Shown one piece after another: positions 36,073 to 46,469 of a stretch of 64,000 nucleotides of DNA. Below the pieces are notes generated by a model that had not been told where the DNA came from, made no database searches, and worked only from the letters and a program-made list of their open reading frames with translations. A program made the position numbers and the translations under genes. The stretch's first letter is position 1. Each line of letters opens with the position of its first letter. The stretch is taken from the NCBI GenBank assembly GCA_030447685.1, contig JAUJOK010000010.1:9244-73243 (forward strand). Direction: 5' to 3'. Source of the DNA: Armatimonadaceae bacterium (GTDB lineage Bacteria > Armatimonadota > Armatimonadia > Armatimonadales > Armatimonadaceae).

Positions 36073-38020
36073 ATGAACAACATCCGCGACTATCTTTGTT
36101 CCGAGGCCCGGCGCATTACGGACGAAGCCGCTGGCAGATTACACCGACCGGACTGCCTGGGAGCGGCTTCTGCCGCAGCGTCGGGAACAGTATCGGGAGA
36201 TGATGGGACTGACCATCGGAGCAGCTTTCGGCAGTCCGGTGCCGTTTACCGTCACCGGAGTCGTGGAGCGACCGCAATACCGCATCGAGAAGCTTTATTA
36301 CCAGAGCCTGCCCCATCTCTATGTGACGGCTAACCTGTATGTTCCGAATGATCCTGACGGCCCCCGCGCCGGGCGTGCTTTACCTGTGCGGCCGCGCGCA
36401 GCGGCAAAAAGTCCATTACCAGGCCCATCCGCGCCGCTTTGCCGAACTGGGCTTCGTCTGCCTTCTCATCGAAACGGTGCAGCTTGGCGAGGCGGCGGGC
36501 TATCATCATGGCTGCTACCGGGAGGGGTGGTTCCACTGGTACAGCCGGGGCTACAGCCCGGCGGGCGTGGAACTGCTGAACGGGATGCGCGCTCTTGACC
36601 TGCTTTCGCAGCGCCCGGAGGTGGACGCCGCGCGGCTCGGTGTCACCGGAATCTCCGGGGGTGGAACCGGAAGCTGGTGGGTCGCCGCCGCCGACGAGCG
36701 GGTTCGTGTCGCCGCGCCGGTGTGCGGAACCGCCTCGCTGGCGTCGCAGATACGCGACCGCACGATTGACGGCCATTGCGACTGCATGTGGTGGAACAAC
36801 ATCTACCGCTGGGACATGGCCGACATCGGCGCGCTCATCGCCCCGCGCCCTTTGATGATCGCCTCCGCCGACCGCGACGCCATCAACACCATCGCCGCGA
36901 TCCGTGAAGTCCACCAGCAGCTTGAGCGCCTGTACGGGACGCTGGGCGTCCCCGAAAACCTGCGCCTCGTCGAAAACGCCCGGCCCGCACTCGTATCACG
37001 AACGTTCCCGCACGGCGATATTTTCCTACTTCCTCCAGCATCTGGCGGGCAAAGACATCGCCCCCGAGCAGGTGGGCGATATTGACGACTTTCGCCGCAG
37101 CGTCAGGAGTCCGAGGAGACGCTGCGTGTATTCGCGGGCGGCTCTCCCCAAGAAAACCGCACGCCCGTTATCCACGATCAATTCATCTCGCTGCCGGACC
37201 CGCCCCGCATCACGGACAGAGAAACCCTCGAAAAAGACGCGGCAGGAGGTCGTCACGGCGCTGCGCGAGAAGACTTTCGGGGCGTTTCCGACGGACCCGC
37301 CGCCGCTGGACGTTCAGGTGGAGTCCGAGTTCGCGCATCGGGGCGGGGCGACCGGCGCGCATTTCGCCTTCAACCCGGAAGTTGGCTGGCGGCTGCGCGG
37401 GCGGCTCATCCTGCCGCGTGATGCCCCGCGTCCCGCCCTGTCGTGGCGGGGCGCGCCGGACGAGAAGCGCGAGGCCACGGACGATTTCATCGGCAATATG
37501 AACGTGCCGTGGGCGCGGGTGGTGGTCGAGCCGCGCGGGACCGGCGAGACAGCCTGGGGCGCGGAACTGCAATGGCATGTACGGCGTGCGAGCGCCTGGA
37601 CGGGACGAACCGTCGCCGGTATGCGTGTCTGGGACACGCTGCGCGCCCTGGAGGCGGTGCGGGCGCTGCCTCAGGTGGACGGGGGACAGGTGGCGCTGGC
37701 GGCGCAGGGGGAGATGGCGGCGGTCGCTCTGTATGCCGCGCTGCTGGACGGGCGTGTCTCCAGACGCTTTTGGAATCTCCTCCCGCGACGCAAAACGCCC
37801 CCGGTTCACCGGACGGTCGCGGCCCGGCGATAGAGATGTTGAACTGCCTGAGAATCACCGATCTGCCGCAGGTGGCGGGTCTGTTATGGCCGACGGAACT
37901 GGTGGTAATCGGCGAGTGCCTGCCGGACTATGCCTGGGGAACAGGAGCTTTATGCGGCGCTGGGAGCGCCGGGGCGCGTTCCGGCAAATTCCAACTATCG
38001 GCGAATGGCAAGCTGGTTAA
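36073..38020 (+). pseudogene. Two-domain alpha/beta hydrolase (acetyl-xylan-esterase-like), frameshifted
   Basis: Starts MNNIRDYLCSEARRITDEA at 36073. Domain 1 (to about 37,050) is intact over a long stretch: PAPGVLYLCGRAQ, ARLGVTGISGGGTGSWWVAA with Ser nucleophile, APRPLMIASADRDAIN for the acid and RPHSYHE for His. Domain 2 (about 37,130-38,020) repeats a hydrolase-like fold: WRLRGRLILPRDAPRP, NMNVPWARVVVEPRGTGETA, GMRVWDTLRALEAVRALPQV, VALAAQGEMAAVALYAALLD. There the elbow reads AQGEM instead of GxSxG, so domain 2 may be inactive. Two-domain esterases of this kind occur with plant polysaccharide degradation. Frameshifts at both ends and the middle. Confidence 0.68.
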
Positions 38021-38033
38021 TAAGGCGTACCAT

Positions 38034-38078
38034 CGAATGAATTCGAGGCTTGGTCCGCCTGCGCGGACTGCTGAGCCT
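38034..38078 (+). repeat. Structured repeat element, copy A
   Basis: Contains TCGAATGAATTCGAGGCT and then GTCCGCCTGCGCGGACT, a 6-7 bp hairpin with CTGC loop, enclosed by AGGCT/AGCCT. Both blocks recur with little change at 43,347-43,393. It lies between the hydrolase and the GNAT gene. Confidence 0.6.
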
Positions 38079-38139
38079 TGTTCATCCTGCGAATCGCACC
38101 CTGGAATTCAACGACGGTGTCCTGAAGGAGGTTTGCTAT

Positions 38140-39256
38140 ATGGAAGGTCCGCGCGCTCTGCGCTCCGATGAGTTCGAGGCGCTGCGACGACTGACGGATG
38201 TGGTCTTCCGGCCCCCACATGCCGGAGCAGTACCCGCATCTCTTTAACGAGGACAACCGCGAAAACCTGCGCGTGTGCATGGACGGCGGTAAGTGTGTCA
38301 GCCATGTCGGCATGACGGTGCGGGACGCCTCGCTGTTTGGATGCCGGATCAAGGTCTGCTGCATCGGCGCGGTTTCCACGGACCCGGAGTACTGCGGGCA
38401 GGGGCTGGCTTCGGCCTGCTTCGATGATGCGCGCGCAAAGCGCACGAAGAGGGCGTGGACGTGATGCTTGTTTCCGGTGACCGCTCTTTGTACGGCGGCG
38501 CGGCTGCATGACCGTTGGAAGGGACGCCGTCTTCGCGCTTTCGGAAGCGGCGCTGCCGTCGGGCAACGGTCTGCCGTCGGTAACGGTAGCGCGGATGACC
38601 GAGGAGGAACTGCCCCTGGTAAGGGAATGCTACCGCCGCGAACCCGTGCGCTTCCTGCGGCCCCGCGACGACTACCGCTGCGCGCTCGAAAGCGGCTATG
38701 TGATGAATCGTCCTTCCGACTTTCTGGTGGTGCGCGAGCGGGCGAATTCCGGGGCTATGTTATCGTGCAGCGCCCTCGCGACGATAGGCGGGCGCGAATC
38801 GCCGAGTTCGCGGGCGAGCGGCGCGCCCTGCTTGCCGCGATGCCGGACGTTTTCCGTCACTATGACGCCGTCCACCTGCACTGGCAGGTACAGGGCCATG
38901 ACAGTCTGTTTCGCTCGCTGTGTGAAGGCGCGGGACTGCCGGGAACCGTGTTCCCCAGCGCGGGCACCGTCAAGCTGATTAACTTCCCGCAGCTAATGGA
39001 GCGGATGCGTCCGCGGTGGGAGGAGCTTCTGGGACGGCGGGATGCCGCGCGGCTTTCTTTCCGGCAAAGCGGCGACGAGTACGGCTTCCGCTTCGGCGAT
39101 GCGGAGCTTGTCACTGACCGCGATACCGCGACGCGCCTTTTTCGGTACGGTGGAAGGCACGGAGACGCAGGCAGTGGAGGGCGCGGCGCGCTCACCGACG
39201 CGCTGAAAACGCTCCTGCCGCTGCCGTGTCTCTGGTATGGACTCAACTATGTCTGA
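38140..39256 (+). pseudogene. GNAT family N-acetyltransferase (Eis-like layout), frameshifted
   Basis: ATG 38140 follows AAGGAGG (38125-38131). Pieces over frames: ALRSDEFEALRRLTDVVFR, GGKCVSHVGMTVRDASLFGC, IGAVSTDPEYCGQGLASACF (the acetyl-CoA loop, tail GQGLA), VARMTEEELPLVRECYRREP, SGYVMNRPSDFLVVRE, YVIVQRP, and a C-terminal module FPSAGTVKLINFPQLMERM through LPLPCLWYGLNYV that resembles the SCP2-like tail of Eis-type acetyltransferases. About 370 residues after correction, with 5-6 indels. The stop (39254-39256) overlaps the next ATG by 8 nt. Acceptor unknown. Confidence 0.68.
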
Positions 39257-41214
39257 GATGCTGTCCTGCCCGGAACCGGATGCGCCCGCGCGCGGCGTGC
39301 GTCTGCGCGGCGTGTTTATCGGCGTGCTGATGAGCGTGCTCACGGTCGCGATGACGCAGACGCTTTCCGTCCGGCAAAATGCCGCCGACGTGGGGGGCAA
39401 TGGCGCCGCCCGCGCCGACCTATCTGCTGTTCGGGTACGTTCTGCTTGCCGGGCCGCTCCTGAACCGAGTAGCCAGCCGCTTTGCGCTGACCCGTGGAGA
39501 AACTGCTGCTTATCTACATGATGATGCTGGTGGCTGGCCCGATCCCGAACCGTATCGGCGTACCGTTCCTGCTTCCGCACACCGTTTCCCCCGCCTATTA
39601 CAGCGCGCAGCAGCCGGGCTGGCAGGCGTTTCTGCCCGTGCTGCCTTCCTGGCTGACCCTGAGCGACCCGGCGGCCACGCTGGGGTTTTTCCGGGGGACG
39701 GACGGCGTCGTACCGTGGCAGGCGTGGACGGGGCCGCTGCTGGCCTGGACCTCGCTCCTGCTGGCGTTTTTCTTTGTGATGCTCTGCCTGAACGTGCTGA
39801 TGCGCAGGCAGTACATCGACCATGAACGTCTTTCCTTCCCGCTGACGGCGATTCCTCTTGCGCTGACCGAAGAGCGCGCTCCCGTTCTCCGCCAGCCGCT
39901 TTTCTGGGTGGGACTGGCGCTGCCGCTGCTGGTCCAGGCCCTGATTGTACTGGGCAGTGGATATCCTCGCCGCCGTGCCCTCGGTGCCGCTGCGGGAGGT
40001 TCTGGTGCTGGACGCCCCCTGACGCTGTCACCGCCGTGGAACGGCCTGGGGCAGGTCTATTTCTCGTTTATCTTCTGGCTTATCGGCATTGTTTATCTGA
40101 TTCCGAAAGAGATTGCGTTCAGCGCCTGGTTCTTCTACTTTCTTGCCGTGATGCAGAACGTGTCGGCGGTCGCCTTCGGTATCAACGGCGAAGCGCCCAG
40201 TGTCTACAGCAACGACTACCCGGCGCTGTATGCGCAAGGGGCGGGGGCGGCGCTGGCGCTCACCGGTATCACGCTTTACGCCGCGCGCCGCCATCTGCGA
40301 GCGGCGTGGCGCAAAGCCTTCGAGGCGAGCCTGACCTTGATGATCGCGGCGAATTCCTTTCTTATCGCACGGCGGTATGGGGGACGCTGCTGGGAGTCGC
40401 GTTCATTCTGCTGTGGCTGTGGGTAGCGGGGATGCGCCTGTGGGTCGGCGTTCTGCTGGTCGGGCTGATCCTCTGCTACTTTTTCATCTTCACCCGTATC
40501 CGCGCCGAAACGGCCTGGGTATGGGGGTCATCCTCTGGCCCAAGATGATCGACGAAATGATGCTGACCCTCGTCGGGGCGCGGTATCTTTCGCTGTCCGA
40601 CCCGACGATTCTCTACTCGCTGCGCTGGCTGTACTTCACCCCGGCTTTCGGCTCGGTAATGGCCGCCCAGATGGAGGGATTCAAGCTGGGCGATAGCGGG
40701 GGCTGCGTGGGCGCGGTGTTGGCATGGCGCTGCTGCTGGCAGCGGGCGTCACCCTGCTGCTGGCGTTTGCCTGGACATTGATAACCTATTACAGCCACGG
40801 CTTCGAGCTGTTATCCATCGGGCAGCGCGGCACCAGCATGGTAGCCAGCCAGAGCTACTTTTCCTTTGCCAACCTGATGGCCGCGCATCAAGCGCCCAAG
40901 GGGCCGGAATGGGGCGGCATCTTCGCCATGGGTGTCGGCGCGGCGGTGACGATGGCGCTGAGTTATCTGCGGGTGCAGTTCCTGGGGTTTCCGCTGCACC
41001 CGGTCGGGTATCTTGCCGCCAACTCCTGGGGCATGCACCTGCAATGGGCCAGCTTTCTCATTGCCTGGCTGATCAAAACGCTGGTGACGCGCTACGGGGA
41101 CTGCCGTTGTACCGCCGCCTGGTGCCCCTGTTTCTGGGGATGATTGTCGGCGATATGGTGCATCAGGGCGTCTGGGGCCTGGTAGCCTGGGCGACCGGAG
41201 GAACCGGTGCCTAA
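39249..41214 (+). pseudogene. DUF6785/DUF6784-type polytopic membrane protein, copy 2, frameshifted
   Basis: Starts MSEMLSCPEPDAPARGVRLR at 39249. Pieces: GVFIGVLMSVLTVAMTQ, LLLIYMMMLVAGPIPNRIGV, YIDHERLSFPLTAIPLALTE (parallel to the loop of copy 1), FSFIFWLIGIVYLIPKEIAF, FFYFLAVMQNVSAVAFGING, VAGMRLWVGVLLVGLILCYF, GVGAAVTMALSYLRVQFLGF, HPVGYLAANSWGMHLQWASF and the end VAWATGGTGA. About 640 residues. One long stretch (39494 to about 40,370) is in a single frame. It is convergent with the Gfo/Idh gene, their stops overlapping at 41211-41214. Probable small-molecule transporter; nothing proven. Confidence 0.7.
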
Positions 41215-42301
41215 AAAGAAGAACTGCGCGCTTTTTCCAGTATCGCAATACGGTGGCGTATGGTTTCGGGCGTAATGGCGAGCGGCTTCCCTGTCGCAGC
41301 GCGGCGAACAGTTCCGCATAGAACCGGTCGGGGCCGCTCGTGAAGGCGTCCTCTATATCCAGAGCCTCTTCCTGCCAGGTCAGCGTTTCGCGGTTGTAGG
41401 AGCGGTCCGGTGTCGATTTCTCGTCCGCCGGGCGCGGCGGCATCGTGGACCAGTCCACCCACTTCCATTGAAGCTGCTTGCCGCCCCGCGCAGGCCGCCC
41501 GCCGTTCCCATCACCAGCCATTGGTCCTGCGGATAGGCGCAGGCTGCCGTGAACTCGATGTCGATAGTCGGCGCATCGGGATGGCGCGGCGCGCGCAGGG
41601 TCAAACGCACATGATCTTCCGCGTCGCCGCTGCTCAGGGCGTTGCGCAGATCGGCGAATACGTCGATATCCTCGGCGGAGGTAACACCGGAATCCGCGAA
41701 GAACTCCAGCGCCTGGTCGACGGCGTGCGGGCAGTTGTTGTTGAGCTGTCCCCCGCCGAAGCGGCGCAGCGTCTGCCAGTCCCACCGACGCCCGAAGCTG
41801 TGGTAGGCCATGCGAATATGGACGATGCGCCCCAGCTTCCCGGAGCGCAGCACTTCCCGCACCTTTTCAAAACTCTGCTCAAAGCGCCGGTTCTGAAAGG
41901 GGGCCAGAAAGACGGGGCGGCCTGGCGCGTGACGCCGCAGCATCACGCGCGGCGATCATAGCGTCTACGTCGGCGACGCTCAGGCCGAAGGGCTTTTCGC
42001 AGACGACGTGCCTGCCTGCATTCAGCGCGGCGATAACGTGCGGCGCATGATGCACGTTGGGGGAGGCGACCACGACCATCTCGACGTTCGGGTCTGTCAG
42101 AAGCGCCTCAATAGTGGGGTACGCGGCGCAGCCGGACGCAGCGGCGGCGGCGGCGGTTTCGGCGGCGCGAGCGGTGTCCGGGTCGGCCACGGCAACGACC
42201 CGGTAGCTGTCCGGGTTTCGCTCGAAGGCGTTCCGATGGATTCCCCACCCGCTGCGCCCCAGCCCGACAATGCCGACACGAACCGGTTCCAGTTCGTTCA
42301 T
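41211..42301 (-). pseudogene. Gfo/Idh/MocA family oxidoreductase, frameshifted
   Basis: The start is clean: VRVGIVGLGRSGWGIHR binds NAD(P), then VVCEKPFGLSVADVDAMIAA with the conserved Lys. The middle continues in another frame (FEQSFEKVREVLRSGKLGR, IRMAYHSFGRRWDWQTLRR, FGGGQLNNNCPHAVDQALEF) and the C-terminus in a third and fourth (KSTPDRSYNRETLTWQEEAL, then KPLAITPETIRHRIAILEKA). Corrected length about 360 residues with three or four indels, near 41,935, 41,500 and 41,300. Its ATG is 8 nt from the stop of the Gfo/Idh gene at 42310, so both form one operon. Confidence 0.75.
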
Positions 42302-42309
42302 CCTGTTTG

Positions 42310-43224
42310 TTATCCCTGTCCCGCCGATAACCCGGCGACCGCGACCGCCTGACCTTGTTTCGACACCGAGGTGGCCGCAGCCTCCATAAAGGCAACGATT
42401 TCACGCGTTTCCGCAAGTGGGATCGGCTCTTCGCCGGTGGCAAACATGCCGACAATGGCCTTCAGCATTTCGGTATAAAATGCCGCGCCTTCGATAACCG
42501 CCATGTGATGGCCTTTTTCATAGTGCGCCGTGAAGCCGAAACCGCCCTGCCCGGCGCGCAGGCCGCGCACGACACCCAGACGCCCCTCCGGCCACAGCCC
42601 GGTCACAATGTCCGCGCCGGGTGTGGAGACTTGGCGTACTTCGATACAGCCCGCCCCCATCAGCGTATACAGCACCTCCACGCCGTGAATGCCGTAATGG
42701 AGCAGGCCGGGATTCCCTTCGTGCAGCGCGGCGCTGGTCCAGACATCGGCGGATAGGAGAGGGCCGAGTTTGTCGCGGAGCCGCAGCGCCTCCGTGACTT
42801 CCGGGTCATAACGCAGCGCGGAGCAGGACATCAGGGGCGCACGGTGTCGGCGGGCAAGCGCGATGATCGCGTCCGCGTCTTCGGCGTTCGCGGCAAACGG
42901 CTTGTCGATGAAAGTCGGCAGGCCCGCTTCCAGAAAAGGACGCGCGCGCTCCTGGTGCCGCGCGCCCTGCTGCGATTCGATCATCACGGCGTCGATGCGT
43001 CCCAGTAACTCCTCCGGCTCCGGCACCAGTTCGATGCCGTAGCCGCGAAGCTGCTCCGCGTACCCGGGAATTCGCTCCGGCATGATGGCTGAATCGCCGG
43101 GCCAGCCCGCCACCACCCGCGCGCCCTCCACGAAGTTCTCCGGCGCAGTGTCGACGTGGTTCAGCCGCTGCGTGAAGGCCGCGACGTGCGATGTGTCAAA
43201 GTCAATCAGTCCAATGCGTATCAT
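42310..43224 (-). CDS. Gfo/Idh/MocA family oxidoreductase
   Basis: 304 residues from ATG 43224; a TTG further upstream (43248) would add 8 residues with no better ribosome site. The first strand MIRIGLIDFDTSHVAAF lacks the usual GxGxxG: the glycines are replaced by Asp-Phe-Asp-Thr-Ser, as in a known divergent Gfo/Idh subgroup. FIDKPFAANAEDADAI gives the conserved Lys as DKP. The C-terminal part includes GIHGVEVLYTLMGAGC. Frame is intact, in contrast to its downstream partner. Function: sugar oxidoreductase-like; cofactor binding may differ. Confidence 0.85.
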   Translation of the reverse strand: MIRIGLIDFDTSHVAAFTQRLNHVDTAPENFVEGARVVAGWPGDSAIMPERIPGYAEQLRGYGIELVPEPEELLGRIDAVMIESQQGARHQERARPFLEAGLPTFIDKPFAANAEDADAIIALARRHRAPLMSCSALRYDPEVTEALRLRDKLGPLLSADVWTSAALHEGNPGLLHYGIHGVEVLYTLMGAGCIEVRQVSTPGADIVTGLWPEGRLGVVRGLRAGQGGFGFTAHYEKGHHMAVIEGAAFYTEMLKAIVGMFATGEEPIPLAETREIVAFMEAAATSVSKQGQAVAVAGLSAGQG

Positions 43225-43346
43225 TTTGTTAGCTTTGATTTCCGGCAAAGTTCGGCTTGCCGCGTTTCCTTCTATTCGTTGGATTCCTTTCGCGGAGAAT
43301 CCTTTCCCGTCTCAGGGTCATTCTGTTGTTCGTTTTTGTGCCCGTC

Positions 43347-43424
43347 GAATGAATTCGCGGCTATTGAAGGCACAAAGTCCGCCTGCGCGGACTGATTCTT
43401 TAGCCTGCGAAGGCAGGCTTTGTA
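43347..43424 (+). repeat. Structured repeat element, copy B
   Basis: The 297-nt gap between the Gfo/Idh gene and the acetyltransferase holds TCGAATGAATTCGCGGCT (from 43345), then ACAAAG (43372-43377), a 7-bp hairpin AGTCCGC/GCGGACT (43376-43393), a second 7-bp hairpin AGCCTGC/GCAGGCT (43402-43419), and CTTTGT (43418-43423) closing an outer stem with ACAAAG. The same plan is seen at 46,470 and part of the same sequence at 38,034. The rest of the gap shows no gene. Confidence 0.65.
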
Positions 43425-43521
43425 CCTTTACAGCCTCGGATTTATCCGACGGTGCTAAAAACGGAATGACCCTTCTTTCTGCCCGCAACCGGGAGGTTAG
43501 AGGTCAGCGAATGACGAATGT

Positions 43522-44319
43522 TTGCCCGTGAAGAAGCCGTTCGACCCGACCGGTAAAAAGCGCGTTACGCGGGCCGAGCTTGTCGCCGGTCTGCGCGGCC
43601 TCGGTATTGAAGCGGGTGCAATGGTTCAGGTGCATAGCTCGCTCCGGCAGTTAGGCTATGTCGAAGGCGGGGCCGATACGGTTGTGGACGCTCTGCTGGA
43701 GGCTGTCGGGCCGGAGGGCAATATGATGGTGCCGACGTTCAACCACGGCGGCGCCGACATCTATGATCCACGCACGACGCCTTCGGTGAACGGCGCGGTC
43801 ACGGAAGCCCTGCGCCGCCGCCCCGAGGCCCGACGCAGCGTTCACCCCACGCATCCGTACGCCGCGATAGGCAGAGACGCTGAGGAGCTTGTTGCCGGAC
43901 ACCTGGAAGTCGATACCTTCAGCCGACGCTCGCCGCTGGGAAAGCTGGCGGATCGTGGCGGCTATGTGCTGCTGCTGGGCGTGGGTATGCGGGCCAACAC
44001 CGCCGCTCATATCGGTGAGACGATGGCTCATGTCCACTGCCTTGGCTCTAATCAGTTCCCGCGACGTGTGCGACTGGACGATGACCGGGTCATCCCCGCC
44101 TGGAGCGTCGTCTGGCGTGATGGGCCGTGCCTGATCGAATGGGACCCGCTGGAGGAGCGCATGCGCAGCCGCGGCTTGATTCGTAGTGGCCCTATTGGAG
44201 AGGGCGAGGCACACCTGATGAAAGCGCTCGACGTAATCGAGGTGACATTCGAGATGACGCAGGAACTCTTGCCCCCGGTGTCCCACTTGCCCGCATGGCA
44301 CCGGCACCCGGCAGTCTGA
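43522..44319 (+). CDS. AAC(3)-family N-acetyltransferase
   Basis: About 265 residues. Motifs of the aminoglycoside 3-N-acetyltransferase (Antibiotic_NAT) family: MVQVHSSLRQLGYVEGGADT, LLEAVGPEGNMMVPTFNHGG, RSVHPTHPYAAIG with the catalytic His, SPLGKLADRGGYVLLLGVG. The start is uncertain: only TTG 43522 and GTG 43528 are in frame, and ATG 43511 and 43518 are out of frame, so a lost base is possible. Environmental members often acetylate substrates other than antibiotics; the name should not be read as proven resistance. It is convergent with the heparinase-like gene. Confidence 0.85.
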   Translation: MPVKKPFDPTGKKRVTRAELVAGLRGLGIEAGAMVQVHSSLRQLGYVEGGADTVVDALLEAVGPEGNMMVPTFNHGGADIYDPRTTPSVNGAVTEALRRRPEARRSVHPTHPYAAIGRDAEELVAGHLEVDTFSRRSPLGKLADRGGYVLLLGVGMRANTAAHIGETMAHVHCLGSNQFPRRVRLDDDRVIPAWSVVWRDGPCLIEWDPLEERMRSRGLIRSGPIGEGEAHLMKALDVIEVTFEMTQELLPPVSHLPAWHRHPAV

Positions 44320-44362
44320 CCTATGCGGCCCGTTTGGCACAAAGGCCGTTCGGCAAGGGCGT

Positions 44363-46360
44363 CTATGGGCTTTTCTTTACTCCGCGTGCCAGCGGAAAGA
44401 CACGCTGTCCCATAGTAAGCGTCCCGCCTGCCTTGCCGTCGAAAAGCACCGTTGCGTTTCCGACACGCACACCGACTTTTCCTTTCTCGCGCACCAAGTG
44501 AGCGTCTTTTGCCCCGTCCGTGGATAGGACGTGCAGGAAAAAGTCCTCCTTCGCCGGGGCGGAAGGCTGTACTTCGATACGCCACTTGCGGCTGCCGCCG
44601 ACTGAGACGATGGCTGCGGGGCGAACGTCTGCCCCCGGTACGTGTAGCCCGACACCGACTTTAGCGCCGCTTTCTCGGGAAGCAGCGTCTTGCCGTCCAG
44701 ACGGCCCCCGCCGTCCCGCACGACAAAGCGGCTTCCCTCGATTTCCGGGGCATTCCGGCAGTGCAGAAGCCAGGTCTTCTCGTATTCGGGCCGCGTACTC
44801 ACCACCCGGTCGAAGACGATGATCGTGCCGGGGCGCAGGAAGACGATCTGCCGGACATAGGAGGACAGCTTTGTGGCGGCATAGGCTTTGGTGCAGTCAC
44901 CGGCGACAAACAGGTACTCCGGTCGGTTTTCATAGGCGATGATGTCGCCCCGCTCGAACGTTTCGCGCTTCTGTTCCCACTCCGCCAGCGTCGCCACCGG
45001 CCATTCCCACTTGTGCGCCTGTCCGCCGTCGTTGGCGTACGTGTTCCTGCCGCCGTCCCCGCATGCGCGGCCACGTTTCGCCCGGCTGATAGATAAGGAG
45101 GCTGTTATGGGCGATGGTGCGTGTCAGCCAGTTGGCCGACTGGGCGTCCGTAAAATCCTCGTCCTCGCCGCTTTCGGTCGCCAGCGGCGCGTAGCGAAAT
45201 AGCTCGAAGTTGCCCACCTCGAAATGCTGGTGGAGATTCCAGAAGTCCCCGCATTCGAAGCGCAGCCAGGTCGCGTCATCCGTCCAGTCACTCCGGGCAT
45301 AGACCTTCCCGATGCCCTTCGCCAGATGCGCCAGCGGGAAGCCGGAAAGCGGGAGAGGCGTTTCCGGCTCCTCCTCCAGCAGGAAGTCCTGAAGCCGCGC
45401 CTCGGAGTTGGACGCCTTGCGCCGTTGGTTCATGACGGCGCGGGCGAGCGGAGAACCCCGGAAATACTGCGCCAGTAGGGTGCGCAGGTGGCGCGGGTAT
45501 TCCGTATGTCCGCCGTAGACGAGCGAGCCATCACCCTCAACCGCGAACCTCTCCGTCCCATACTCCCAGCGCCCCGGATAGGGCTGGAACATCTCGTAGG
45601 CCAGGCGGTGATAAAAGAAGCGCGGCGCTTTCTGGAAACCGTCGTAGCCTTCGATACGGCGCGCAAGCTCCAGGGCCTGCGCCAGGTGCCACAGCGAGCC
45701 TCGCGCGTACCAGCCCGCCTCCGTCCAGCCGCCGCCTTCACCGAAAGCGGCCAGCGTCGGCGCGACCCGCCCTTCGTAAAGCCGCTTCAGCGCGTAGTCA
45801 CGGAACTCCGGCGCTCGGGGGTTCTCACCCCAGGTCGCATAGGCGATGCGCAGGTAGCAGAGTATCTTGGAAACGGTGGAGTTGTGAAATGCCCCCTCGT
45901 CGGTCTTGTACTTCTCCAGATGTCCGTTCATCCAGGCTATCATGGCCGAGCGGTCCGCGGGGGAAAGGGCATCATAGAAGAGGTCAAAGGTCAGGGCGAC
46001 CTCGGTCAGCCAGATCCAGGTATCCTGGTGGATGTCCGTGACACCCCGCGCGACGTTTTTCTTCGCCGCCTCGATAAAGGAAGCAGCCTGTTCCGCAGGG
46101 ACTCCCTCAACGGCGTGGGCGACGCCGACAGCAAGTAAAGACTTATTGGCCTTGATCTCGCTGTAGATATCCGGCTTGGCCGCCGCAAGCGCCCGCAGAT
46201 GGCTGCGGGGGCCGAGCAGGCGGGGATGTTCGTTCAGCACGGAACGCCACGCCCCGGCGGCGATGCGCGGCGCAGGCCGGGGCGGCTCCTGCCCCCAGGC
46301 CGCGGCGCTGCGTAACAGCAGGATAAGGCCGGTGACGAGGATAACGGAGCGTATTTGCAT
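44363..46360 (-). CDS. Heparinase II/III-like protein, second copy, two frameshifts
   Basis: Starts at ATG 46360 (AAGGAG upstream) with signal peptide MQIRSVILVTGLILLLRSAA. The alpha-toroid part contains HPRLLGPRSHLRALAAAKPD, DIHQDTWIWLTEVALTFDLF, GEGGGWTEAGWYARGSLWH; the beta part has FECGDFWNLHQHFEVGNFEL and TIAHNSLLIYQPGE. The frame slips at a run of four C (+ strand 45057-45060): adding a base yields DGGRNTYANDGGQAHKWEWP. It slips again near 44600, after which KWRIEVQPSAPAKEDFFLHV runs to a stop at 44363. About 665 residues. Homologous to 13125-15370. Likely a polysaccharide lyase or relative; catalytic residues not assigned. Confidence 0.8.
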
Positions 46361-46469
46361 GGCGATACTCCTTCGTACGGTTTTAACATTCGCCTCCGTA
46401 AGAAGGTACACCTGCCCCGGCGGCACCGACCGAGGGGCATAGCGTATTTTGGCACCGTCGAGGCGCGGA

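Noticed and set aside
30000-42000. Programmed ribosomal frameshifting as explanation for the broken genes
   Set aside because: Too many shifts, in both directions and in every gene, without slippery heptamers plus pseudoknots. Base-calling error is simpler.
30000-42000. Insertion sequence or prophage as cause of the disrupted block
   Set aside because: No transposase, integrase or phage structural motif was found, and gene order is sensible.
43522-44319. Clinical aminoglycoside resistance gene
   Set aside because: Motifs place it in the AAC(3) superfamily only; context is carbohydrate metabolism and no mobile element is near.
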